Below, one piece after another: positions 22,501 to 29,799 of a stretch of 64,000 nt of DNA. Within the stretch, counting starts at the first letter, position 1, and each line of letters starts with the position of its first letter. A program made the translations under genes and the position numbers. This DNA comes from Mixophyes australis. Its lineage: Eukaryota > Chordata > Amphibia > Anura > Limnodynastidae. Below the pieces are notes generated by a model. It was not told where the DNA came from. It made no database searches and saw only the letters and a list, made by a program, of their open reading frames with translations. The stretch covers positions 248,001 through 312,000 of the forward strand of contig JAVHZZ010000073.1 in the NCBI GenBank assembly GCA_036250195.1. The letters run 5' to 3'.

Positions 22501-22911
22501 GGACCTCGGCAACACCAAAAGTTGGATCATCTCGCTATGAAGTACTCCTACCATCAACCGAACAGGAGAAGTCACGGAGGAGATGGAGCCGTGGGTGACA
22601 CGACTACCGTCGACTGCCGTCAGAGATAACGGTTGAGGCAATGGGTTTAAAGGTATTTGGAGCTGCGAAGCTAGATCCGCCGAAATGAAGTTCCCGGAGA
22701 AGCCGGAGTCCACAAAGGCCGTGGTGGAAAAGGTACCCTTGGGGGTGCTCAGGATGACAGCCATCTGAAATTCTGGGGAATTTTCTTTAGAATAGGGAGC
22801 AACTGTGGATTCTCCTAAAACGGCCTCCCCGCCACCGTTTAGGAGGAAGAGTTTCCCGGTTTCTTGGGACAAACTCTTAGCAGGTGTCCCGGATCTCCAC
22901 AATACAGACAC
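19522..22911 (-). CDS. pol: Pol of the sushi element (protease, RT, RNase H, integrase, chromodomain)
   Basis: The open frame is 1129 codons from 22911, but the natural product starts by -1 frameshift at about 22851. Domains: aspartic protease, DSG at 68-70; reverse transcriptase about 230-410 with KLDLRGAYN, PFGLCNAPAIFQ and VVYLDNILIFS; RNase H about 500-640 with EVDASSVGIGAVLF, KELLAIKAALEEW and FTDHRN; integrase about 660-900 with an HHCC finger and D-D-E carriers (MDFITDL, SDRGVQF, GQTERINQDLE); C-terminal chromodomain about 1060-1110 (FLVHWKGFGPEERSWV). The second catalytic aspartate of the RT box is Asn (codon AAT at 21759-21757), which should abolish polymerase activity. Everything else looks intact. 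The end overlaps the polypurine tract and 3' LTR. Confidence 0.95.
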   Translation of the reverse strand: MSVLWRSGTPAKSLSQETGKLFLLNGGGEAVLGESTVAPYSKENSPEFQMAVILSTPKGTFSTTAFVDSGFSGNFISADLASQLQIPLNPLPQPLSLTAVDGSRVTHGSISSVTSPVRLMVGVLHSEMIQLLVLPRSINPLILGLPWLRKHSPQMDWDHAQVMSWGSGCRFECLSRVLPSKCQVMAHSELTHLPEAYMEFQDVFSKVEAEILLPHRPWDCAIVLSPDQPIPKGRTYPLSRPETSAMSQYISENLKRGFICKSTSPAGAGFFFVKKKDGSLRPCIDYRPLNRITVKNRYPLLLISDLFDKLSGSQIFSKLDLRGAYNLIRIKKRDEWKTAFNTRDGHFEYLVMPFGLCNAPAIFQTFVNDIFHDLLYTSVVVYLDNILIFSKDLKTHREQVKEVLRRLRKHHLYCKLEKCVFEISQVPFLGFIVLGQGLCMDPTKVSAILDWPQPQGLKAIQRFIGSANYYRQFIQGFSTIIAPITALTRKTANPRVWSSEAMSAFITLKKAFSSAPVLSQPDQERPFFLEVDASSVGIGAVLFQESPAGSHNPCGFFSRRFLPSECNYGIGDKELLAIKAALEEWRHLLEGAIFPVTVFTDHRNLVFIQEARCLNPRQARWASFFARFNMKLTFCPGAKNGRADALSRSFDDSDRLRPLVPQHIIDPSNIVALTRTKTSSPPPGRSFVEPHLRLKTLQWSHSSRIAGHAGIKKTTSLLCCRFWWPTVRADICKFIASCTTCAQHKTCRRVPAGLLRPLPIPDAPWESVAMDFITDLPHSAGFTTIWVVIDRFSKMAHFIPLTGLPTASRLADIFIKEIFRLHGCPKEIISDRGVQFTSRFWRTFCRKLNIELKFSSGYHPQTNGQTERINQDLETFLRCFTSDNQNKWSQLLPWAEFSHNQHIYESTGFSPFFIVYGSHPVFPDPFPVSSSPVSAVDTLYREFSLIWAKTKMALLKATQHHKIFADRHRRATPLLKVGDQVWLSTRDLRLKVPSMKMAPRFIGPYTIMQVINPVCFKLKLPPSLRCHNTFHVSLLRPVVLNKFYRPPCRPPPIQTSSGTEFEVNRILASRILRGKQQFLVHWKGFGPEERSWVDKQDLHAPRILKMFLQTGGGRGGYTVRRRSVRPPVC
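19559..19583 (-). other. Polypurine tract
   Basis: On the minus strand AGGAGGAGGAAGAGGAGGG then TATAC abuts the 3' LTR, the expected plus-strand primer position. Confidence 0.85.
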
Positions 22912-23783
22912 AGGCGTTGTTTGAAGCGTCTCTCCCTCTCTTCAAGGGATAATTTAGAGCGTCCTACTTGCATTGGTTCGTCCACTGGCAGGATGGGATT
23001 TTGGAACTGGGGTGCTAACCGTGGTATGAACCGTTTGCCAAGAGAGCGTTCCTGCGTGCGCTCTTGGTAGCGCAAATCCACCTTTATGCACATGGAGATG
23101 AGGGAATCTAACTCCGCCGGGAGTTCTCTGGAAATTAGCTCATCCTTAATCCGGTCAACCAGACCTTGCCAAAAGGTTGCCACCAGTGCTTCGTTATTCC
23201 ATTTTAACTCGGAAGCCAGGGTCCGAAATTGAACTGCGTATTGCCCCACGGACAAGTCACCTTGGCGGAGGTTTAACAAGCTAGTAGCTGCAGAAGCAAC
23301 TCTTCCGGGATCATCGAAGACTTTTCTGAAAGCTTCAATGAAGGAGTTGGAGCTATTAAGAAGTGGACCCCCTTGTTCCCATAAAGGTGAGGCCCAGGCA
23401 AGGGCTTGACCACTGAGGAGGGAGATGAGAAAGGCTACTTTGGTGCGTTCTGAAGAAAAGGCCCCTGGGTTGCACTCAAATTGAATGGCACATTGGTTCA
23501 GAAAGCCCCTGCACTTCTTGGGATCACCGTCAAACTTTTCGGGTGTCGGGATGCGTAAACCGGAGGCCGCTGTAGAGACCGTAACCACACTGGATGCTGT
23601 GGATGCAGAAGAGGTTATGGCTGGTGTAGCGGGTGAAGCATTCTGAAATGTATCGAAGCGGGTAGCAATCCCTTGGACACATTGTAGGAGATGCGCTTGG
23701 GCTGCTTCTTGTTGCTCCACTCGTTGAGCCAAATGCAGGAGTAGGTCTCGAGCAGACGGTTCACCAGACCCCTCCGTTGTCAT
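22839..23783 (-). CDS. gag: Gag of the sushi element
   Basis: 314 residues from the ATG 13 nt inside the 5' LTR. It is the structural polyprotein of a Ty3/gypsy element and would form cytoplasmic particles and bind RNA. A coiled-coil-like N-terminus (LLHLAQRVEQQEAAQAHLLQ) is followed by an Ala/Ser/Thr-rich linker (about 50-72), a capsid region (about 75-220; PEKFDGDPKKCRGFLNQC is the typical start) and a single CCHC zinc knuckle at about 292-305 (CLYCGDPGHLLRVC). It stops at 22839, 73 nt into the overlapping pol frame. It is intact and of normal length for sushi gag. Confidence 0.95.
   Translation of the reverse strand: MTTEGSGEPSARDLLLHLAQRVEQQEAAQAHLLQCVQGIATRFDTFQNASPATPAITSSASTASSVVTVSTAASGLRIPTPEKFDGDPKKCRGFLNQCAIQFECNPGAFSSERTKVAFLISLLSGQALAWASPLWEQGGPLLNSSNSFIEAFRKVFDDPGRVASAATSLLNLRQGDLSVGQYAVQFRTLASELKWNNEALVATFWQGLVDRIKDELISRELPAELDSLISMCIKVDLRYQERTQERSLGKRFIPRLAPQFQNPILPVDEPMQVGRSKLSLEERERRFKQRLCLYCGDPGHLLRVCPKKPGNSSS
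22851..22857 (-). promoter_or_regulatory. -1 ribosomal frameshift heptamer GGGAAAC
   Basis: In the gag frame the codons are G GGA AAC, the X XXY YYZ pattern. They lie 9 nt upstream of the gag stop and inside the gag/pol overlap, and pol is in the -1 frame. PEG10, a domesticated sushi gene, is known to use the same heptamer. Confidence 0.85.
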
Positions 23784-23796
23784 GGCCAGAGTATAC
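23784..23796 (-). other. Primer-binding site, probably self-primed
   Basis: GTATACTCTGGCC lies between the 5' LTR end and the gag ATG, with only 13 nt available. It does not start with the TGG of a usual tRNA primer site. It is complementary to the predicted 5' end of the element's own RNA. Confidence 0.6.
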
Positions 23797-24439
23797 TGTC
23801 ACGACTGATAGTGGGTACCTGCTGTTGTTGGCGCAACTCAGAGGAAGGCGCGGAGTCTAACGTGCCCCTGGTATTCACCAGGAACCCCCGCAAGGAAGTA
23901 TGGACTCCGCTGCAGGGACACGCAGGTCGCGGTCCTTCCTAGAGTCCACAGCGAGATACAAGGAGGTGTCAGACAGGCCGGGTCAGCAACGTTCAGGTAG
24001 AAGAGGTACAAAGGGAAATCCAGAAGAATGGTGAGGCAAGCCGGGTCGGTAACTTTCAGGGAGAACAGTACAAAGGCAGAATCCAAATAGGGGTGGTCAA
24101 ACGGTCCGGGTCAAAAGGTCACAAGCAGCACGAGGATAGTCAGGAACGAATACAGCAACTGGTATACACAAACGCTGGAGGCAGGAAGACCTGATACTCT
24201 GGCACTGGTGAGAGGGCAGGAAGAGGTTTAAATACTGTGGTAACCCAATCAGAATCAGCGCTGCAGCGCTGTCATACCTGCCGCCGGGAATCCTTCATAG
24301 CGTCCCGTTGCCTAGCAACGGGGCGCGTCATCACACCCAGAGGTCGGACGGCAGGGGGATCCGGAAGTGATGCGTCTGGTTGCTATGCAACCAGACGCGC
24401 TGTCAGCAGACAGGCGGCCGTGCGGAACGGCGCCTGACA
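23797..24439 (-). repeat. 5' LTR of the sushi element
   Basis: On the minus strand: U3 with two short GTTGC-GCAAC dyads and an inverted CCAAT, a TATA-like TATTTAAA (24234-24227), the predicted transcript start near 24203, then R/U5 ending TGACA at 23797. Confidence 0.95.
24194..24234 (-). promoter_or_regulatory. LTR core promoter and predicted self-primer
   Basis: TATTTAAA begins at 24234. About 31 nt downstream is GCCAGAGTAT (24203-24194), the right distance for a transcript 5' end. Those 10 nt are exactly complementary to the sequence just inside the 5' LTR (23794-23785), as in Tf1-type self-priming. Confidence 0.65.
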
Positions 24440-24444
24440 TTCTC
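24440..24444. repeat. Target-site duplication TTCTC, right
   Basis: Matches 18911-18915, so the insertion is intact and unrearranged at both edges. Confidence 0.9.
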
Positions 24445-24833
24445 CCTCTGCAGGTTCGGCTGGTTGTGTGACATCAGGTCAGAGGTCTGGGCGTGCTTCT
24501 TATGCGGAAGCCGCATCTACGGCCATGGTGGGCCCGTCATCACGTGTGGAAGGTGGTAGTCGTGGGTCAGTTGGTGAGCATGCCAGTAGGGTATCTGGTT
24601 CTAGCTCTGATTCCAGCTCTTCTACCTCTGGGAGTGAGGTTCCGGCCAGGTCTGGGAGGGCAGACACAAGATTGATGAAGCTCCTGGAGAGGAAGTTGTG
24701 TAGTACCTGCCATAGGGCGGGGTTGGAAGGTGTTGGTTCCAATGAAGGAAGCAGGATATTGAGGGACGATGTGGTGCGCTGTTCCAATACAGCCGTCAGG
24801 GGGATATTAGGTGCCGGGTGTGTGGTAAGATAG
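24445..24833 (+). pseudogene. Ngaro-like gag N-terminal fragment
   Basis: This open Ser/Gly-rich stretch (GRASYAEAAST; SGSSSDSSSSTSGSEVP) is followed by SRILRDDVVRCSNTAVRGIL. It looks like the low-complexity start of a DIRS/Ngaro gag, and joins directly in frame to RT sequence, so most of gag and RT is deleted. Assignment rests mainly on the RT that follows. Confidence 0.45.
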
Positions 24834-25246
24834 GCACAGGTTGTTTTGTGGATATGTTTGCCATCACTAATAAGGCTACAGATGATTTGGCAGCATCAAG
24901 GTCACGCTCTGGCGTGTTGACGAGGCATATCGAGAAATTGTCATACCTGGTTATTGAAATTGACACTGTTGCAGGGTGTTGTAAGCTTCCAATGGAGGAA
25001 GTGGCTAAGTTGAGGGGTGTGATTGATTCATTTCAGGGTGAGTGTAAGGTGCAGTAAAAACAGGTGCAGTCACTGCTTGGCCTGCTTAATTTTGCTTGTA
25101 GTGTGATACCCATGGGTAGGGTTTTTTGCCAGAAGTTAGAGAGGGCTATGGTTGGGATTACAAAAGCAATGCATTTTGTGAGGATATCCAAGGAAATTAG
25201 AGATTATATGGCTATGTGGTGCATGTTCTTGGAAAATTTTAAATGA
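24834..25246 (+). pseudogene. Ngaro/DIRS reverse transcriptase-RNase H fragment
   Basis: YLVIEIDTVAGCCKLPMEEV, VQSLLGLLNFACSVIPMGRV and FCQKLERAMVGITKAMHFV are the conserved thumb/RNase H-proximal blocks of DIRS-order elements. A TAA at about 25055 breaks the frame, so the protein is dead. Confidence 0.7.
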
Positions 25247-25304
25247 GTTTGAAGCTGCTTTGTTTCGGCTTGAGTGTGTAAAGGCTTTTTTCATGGCTTT
25301 CAGA

Positions 25305-25523
25305 AATACAACAGAGGGATTGAATGAGACCGAGGTGATATAAACACTGAGGGGGCAGGCAGAGGAAAAAGTACAGGCATACCAGGAGTTAACTTATCTG
25401 GGTTGTGGTAGAAATCTGAGTTATCCAATCAGTGGAGCCGGAAGGGGAGGGGTTTGCTTTCCTGAGGAGGCTTATAACATATAGGAAAAGGATGTGACTT
25501 CCTCTTGCCGGATAGATTTGTTA
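25305..25523 (+). repeat. Ngaro A1 repeat
   Basis: Begins AATACAACAGAGGGATTGAA and ends GATAGATTTGTTA. It has GGCTTATAACATATAGG near 25468, a possible promoter. Confidence 0.85.
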
Positions 25524-26129
25524 AGTGAGTATGGGCTCTCTGCTGTCCTGGTAAGTATTGCTACATAAACTGTTTTTTCACTGTGTTTTTTAACTGTGTT
25601 ATACTGTTTTTGGTCTTGCATTTATTGCTGTGATCGTGTTTATTTAGGTTGTATTTTCAGTGTTCTTTTCTTTTCACATTTGTTCCCAATCCATTCTCCT
25701 CCTTGTTTTCTCCACCTTATCTTCTTCCCCTAGTTCTTGTCCCTTCCTCCCCTACCTTTCCCCTCTCTCTTTTTCTTCTTTATTTTTTGTTACCTTTTCC
25801 TTCCCCCATTATGCTCCGGGCCAAGAGAGTTAGGGTTCCACCCCACCGCCTCGCTGAGGCTTGTTCCCCCCCCTCGGCCCTTAGTAAGCGGCGAGCCCAG
25901 ATCCGGGCCTCGCCGACGGGTGTTTCCTCTTCCCCCCTCTCGGGTAGTGGGGTGGGTGTCCCCGGCGGTTCCGCTGCGGCCGCGGCGGCTAGTAAAAGTT
26001 TCTGCGCATGCGTGACGACGTGCACGCAGACGCGCGCGCATGCGCGTTAGTCCATCCCGATTCCGGCGGCCATGTTAGATGCGGGCGCTCCAGGAGGGCC
26101 CGTGGATGCCCCTGCAGCCCAGTAGAATT
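25524..26129 (+). pseudogene. Ngaro leader and gag N-terminal remnant
   Basis: After a pyrimidine-rich leader, ATG at 25811 opens a short basic and Pro/Ser/Ala-rich frame (MLRAKRVRVPPHRLAEACSP) that stops at 26048. The region 25850-26110 is strikingly GC- and CpG-rich for this window. It then joins recombinase sequence at a deletion. The long overlapping frames on both strands are compositional. Confidence 0.5.
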
Positions 26130-26405
26130 GACAAGGTTGTATAGGGATATGTCTCCTGCTCCCGGTGGTTATTGGCTTAGACATGGTAATGGTTTTCCCC
26201 TTACAAAGTTTCAATTTTCAGCGGTATTCAAAAATTGCGTGGTTAAGCTTGGTTTGAGTGCAGCGGACTATGGGACGCATTCCTTTAGGATAGGGGCAGC
26301 TACGGTAGCGGCAGAAGAAGGTGTGTCTGAGCAGAGCATTATGGCTTTGGGTAGATGGAAGTCTAAGTGTTTTAAGTGGTATGTCAGGCCAGCTGTGGCG
26401 CTCTA
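26130..26405 (+). pseudogene. Ngaro tyrosine recombinase C-terminal part
   Basis: DYGTHSFRIGAATVAAEEGV, SIMALGRWKS and FKWYVRPAVAL give the HxxR box, the conserved GRW and the Tyr nucleophile of a tyrosine recombinase. Only about 90 residues remain, so the N-terminal catalytic Arg box is missing. Confidence 0.8.
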
Positions 26406-26669
26406 GCCTTAGACAGGGCGATGTAATAAGGCTGACCTATGACGTTGCGTTGCTTACCTTGTTGAAAGGGAGCGCGGAGGGTTTTGCCATTTCTTTTCTC
26501 CGGGGGCCTGATTGGCGGTGGCACCCCGGGGTTTCCGGTTTTACCTCCGCATGGGTCACCCTGCGTTATGCGCGAATGTGGCAGTTTTTTGTTTTCAGTA
26601 TTAATTATGTTTTACGTTTTGCCATTTAATTTACTACTAATACATTACTCCATGTTGCAGGTGTACGTC

Positions 26670-27222
26670 AGGATGGGAGGAGTATTTGACTGGTAGGCCA
26701 TTCATTTGTTTTTTGGGCCGGTAAGAGCGGCCCTGCTCATGATGTGAGCAAATTTTCCAGGGCGGAGTCAATAAGATGGATAGGTGTTAGGGGTATGCGT
26801 TGGGCATCTCTGTTGAAGATACTAAAAGACACGAGAGTAGGTTTGGGCGCCCTTTAGAACTTGTAATTCACCTTGGGGGGAATGACCTGGGTAAGTGGTC
26901 CAGTTTAGAGCTCATTGAACATATAAGATCTGATGTCGCGGCCATTAAGTTACATTGGCCAACAGTTCACCTTACATGGTCCGATATTATCCCTAGGCGC
27001 AATTGGAGAGGGGCGGATAAACCAGCACGGATTGAGAAAGCTTGTGGGAAGGTAAATAGGGCGGTTCGGAAGATCTTTCAGGAAGTAGGTGGTGGCTGCA
27101 TTAGTTATCCGTCCATAAGGGCTGTGTTGACGCAGTACTATAGGCCCGATGGTGTACATTTGTCTGATTTGGGTATGGCATACTTTATAGAGCAGATATT
27201 TGGTTTTCTTGTTTGGCTATGA
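26670..27222 (+). pseudogene. Ngaro SGNH-hydrolase ORF, broken
   Basis: The SGNH/GDSL blocks are all present: GHSFVFWAGKSGPAHD (nucleophile Ser), a conserved Gly region, HLGGNDLG (block III Asn) and DGVHLSDLGM (catalytic Asp and His). A TGA replaces the Trp just before GHSF, and a frameshift lies near 26840-26860, so it is not translated whole. SGNH ORFs are known in Ngaro-type elements; their role is unclear. Confidence 0.8.
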
Positions 27223-27270
27223 GAGGTCGGTTGGTGGCGGGCTGCGGTTCCTGGTGGGAAACCTTAGCTG

Positions 27271-27672
27271 TGGCAGTAAGCAGCCCAATCAGCGGCCATT
27301 TTGTTACATTGAAGGCGTAGTAGGCACTCTCCTCTTAAAGGGATTGGGTAATTAGCAGAATAGCCCTTCGGGGTTAAGGGACTCCGCTTAGGCGGGCGGG
27401 CCTCAGCTAATATGCCAAATGGGGGAGTTTGGCATTTTACGCCTAGTCGAGTCCAAATTAGTTTGGACAGAATTTACAACTAGTAGGTGTGGCCTGGATG
27501 CTGATTGGTCTGTTTATGTTGGCCACCAATTTTTCCCCAGCAGGTTTCGCCTATAATAAATTCCTGACCTTTCAAACGCCAATTCAAGTCTCTGTGTCGT
27601 TATTTTAGTTGTTAAGTTAACTCTGGTAAAGGTTAAAGATGGTATAGAAGGTTGTCCACCATAAGCGGTTTA
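27271..27672 (+). repeat. Ngaro B1 repeat
   Basis: Begins TGGCAGTAAGCAGCCCAATC and ends CATAAGCGGTTTA. Carries CGCCTATAATAAATTCCTGA, which may be the polyadenylation signal. Confidence 0.85.
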
Positions 27673-27890
27673 ATACAACAGAGGGATTGAATGAGACCGA
27701 GGTGATATAAACGCTGAGGGGGCAGGCAGAGGAAAAAGTACAGGCATACCAGGAGTTAACTTATCTGGGTTGTGGTAGAAATCTGAGTTATCCAATCAGT
27801 GGAGCCGGAAGGGGAGGGGTTTGCTTTCCTGAGGAGGCTTATAACATATAGGAAAAAGATGTGACTTCCTCTTGCCGGATAGATTTGTTA
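27672..27890 (+). repeat. Ngaro A2 repeat
   Basis: About 99% identical to A1. It directly abuts B1 and is separated from B2 by 52 bp. Confidence 0.85.
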
Positions 27891-27942
27891 CCCACCCACC
27901 CATCCCATATTGTGGTATTGATATTGGACTTGTGTTTACAAG

Positions 27943-28344
27943 TGGCGGTAAGCAGCCCAATCAGCGGCCATTTTGTTACATTGAAGGCGTAGTAGGCACT
28001 CTCCTCTTAAAGGGATTGGGCAATTAGCAGAATAGCCCTTCGGGGTTAAGGGGCTCCGCTTAGGCGGGCGGGCCTCAGCTAATATGCCAAATGGGGGAGT
28101 TTGGCATTTTACGCCTAGTCGAGTCCAAATTAGTTTGGACGGAATTTACAACTAGTAGGTGTGGCCTGGATGCTGATTGGTCTGTTTATGTTGGCCACCA
28201 ATTTTTCCCCAGCAGGTTTCGCCTATAATAAATTCCTGACCTTTCAAACGCCAATTCAAGTCTCTGTGTCGTTATTTTAGTTGTTAAGTTAACTCTGGTA
28301 AAGGTTAAAGATGGTATAGAAGGTTGTCCACCATAAGCGGTTTA
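27943..28344 (+). repeat. Ngaro B2 repeat
   Basis: Copy of B1 at an offset of 672 bp with about four substitutions. Confidence 0.85.
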
Positions 28345-29270
28345 CAGGTGAGTTGTTAGCTTAGATCGGCAATCAGTTCAGGGTTACTTCACAGAAATGT
28401 TGTGGTTAAGAATGATAACATAGCTTGTAAGATCCATAGATCAAAGACTGATCCTTTGGGTAGGGGGCGGTGGATTACCTAGCATCGTAATCAGGATATT
28501 GCAGTTTGCCTGCTTGAGTTTACAAGATTCTATAGAGATATGTCCCCTGCTCCTGGTGGTAATTGGCTTAGGCACCATGATAGGTACCCCCTTACGAAGG
28601 TCTAGTTTTCCGCGGTCTTTAAGAATTGTATTGCTAAACTTGGATTGGATACAGCAGACTATGGGACTCATTCTTTTAGAATAGGAGCGGCTACAGTAGC
28701 GGCGGAGGAGGGTGTGTCGGAACAGAGTATCGTGGCTTCGGGTAGGTGAAGGTCTAAGTGTTTCAAACAGTATGTTAGGCCAGCTGTTGCGCTTTAGGCT
28801 TAATAATGCGATGTGGTAAGGCTGACCCATGACATGCGTTGCTTGTCTTGTTAAAAGGAGGCGTGGAGGGATTTGCCATTTCTTTTCCCCGGGGGCCTGA
28901 TTGGCTTGTGGCACCCCGGGGTTTCCGGTTTTAGCTCCGCATGGGTCACCCTGCGTTGCACGCAAATATATAGTAGTGTCTTTCTCTAATACCATGTATT
29001 ATGTCTTGAAATTTGTTTTATGTGCATTTTACTCCATGTGGCAGGTTCACGGCAGGATGGGAAGCATTTTTGGCTGGTCGGCCATTCATTTGTTTTTTGG
29101 GCCGGTAAGAGTGGTCCTGCTCATGATTTGAGCAAATTTTCCCACGCAGATTCAGTTAGATGGTTAGGTTTTAGGGGTTTACGTTGGGCGTCGCTATTAA
29201 AGATTCTAAGGGATAGCGAGATAAAGTTTGGGTGCCCTTCAGTGCTTATAATCAACACTCTAGGCACCCA
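28345..29270 (+). pseudogene. Older Ngaro: tyrosine recombinase and start of SGNH ORF
   Basis: KIHRSKTDPLGRGRW near 28430, YGTHSFRIGAATVAAEEGV near 28655 and QYVRPAVAL near 28770 are recombinase blocks; TGA in GR(W) and a TAG near 28604 break it. SGNH starts at about 29053 (FWLVGHSFVFWAGKSGPAHD, intact here) and is cut off near 29270. It parallels 26130-26870 but is more diverged. Confidence 0.75.
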
Positions 29271-29289
29271 ACCACCATGGCATTACTAG

Positions 29290-29790
29290 TGTTCTGTATT
29301 TAATAAATAGGCCTTCTTACCCCAACCAGAACTAAAATTAAATTAATAGCATTCTCAGCATTAACAGTTAAACAAACCCAACCCCCCCCCCCACCCAACC
29401 AGTCCAAAACAATAAATTAGTACACATTTAATAATTAGGATATTTTACCCCAACCAGCCCAGCATTAAATTAATATACTTAAATACTTAAATAAATACTT
29501 AAATTTAATAAATAAGCCTCCTACCCCCCAAACAGCCCCAACCTTAAATTAATAGCTCCCATGTTTAATAATTAGGCCTCCTCCCCCCTAAAAACCCCAA
29601 CAGTATATTCTTAGTGTTTATGTTTAATAAACTTCCTTCCTCCCAACCTTCCCCAACATTAGATTAATAACATTCCGATTTGATTTTTAAATCAATTTCA
29701 CCCCCACCAGCCCAAAAATTAAATTAATAGCATTTCCATTTAATAAAAGGTCTATTTCACCCAACCAGCCTCAATATCAAGTTCATAACG
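29290..29790. repeat. Degenerate tandem repeat, unit about 55-75 bp
   Basis: Seven or so loose copies of TTTAATAAATAGGCCT, a CCCCAACCAGCCC block, then ATTAAATTAATAG. C tract at about 29382-29394. No gene. Confidence 0.65.
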
Positions 29791-29799
29791 TAATATTTT

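Larger units (their letters stand above)
18916..24439 (-). mobile_element. Full-length Ty3/gypsy chromovirus, Tf1/sushi type, very young
   Basis: 5.5 kb with two 643-bp LTRs (18916-19558 and 23797-24439), each bounded by TGTCA...TGACA. I see two differences between them, at 18920/23801 (T/C) and 19541/24422 (A/G). A 5-bp duplication flanks the element. Read on the minus strand the order is: 5' LTR, primer site, gag, -1 frameshift, pol (protease, RT, RNase H, integrase, chromodomain), polypurine tract, 3' LTR. Structure and motifs fit vertebrate sushi elements, the lineage that also gave rise to PEG10 and the RTL genes. The one obvious defect is YLDN in the RT. Confidence 0.95.
25305..28344 (+). 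mobile_element. Internally deleted Ngaro retrotransposon with intact split direct repeats
   Basis: The order A1 (25305-25523), internal region, B1 (27271-27672), A2 (27672-27890), B2 (27943-28344) is the split-direct-repeat layout of Ngaro. A1/A2 differ at about 2 of 219 bp and B1/B2 at about 4 of 402 bp, so it is young. The internal 1.75 kb keeps a gag start, the C-terminus of the tyrosine recombinase and a broken SGNH hydrolase, but no RT. It can only have moved with another element's enzymes. It sits inside the older Ngaro without an obvious target duplication, as expected for tyrosine-recombinase integration. Confidence 0.85.
18640..29270 (+). mobile_element. Old Ngaro-like (DIRS order) retrotransposon, interrupted twice
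   Basis: Three blocks appear to be one degraded element. The first is 18640-18915, with ATATAAACACTGAGGGTGCA resembling the A repeat at 25305. The second is 24445-25304, with a gag-like ORF and a reverse transcriptase/RNase H C-terminal part. The third is 28345-29270, with a tyrosine recombinase and a partial SGNH hydrolase. The gaps are filled by the sushi element (18916-24439) and by a younger Ngaro (25305-28344). That the three blocks are one element is inferred from order and strand. Confidence 0.55.

Noticed and set aside
25649..26050. Several overlapping open frames on both strands in the Ngaro 5' region
   Set aside because: High GC content lengthens all frames. Only the short plus-strand gag-like start at 25811 has any context.
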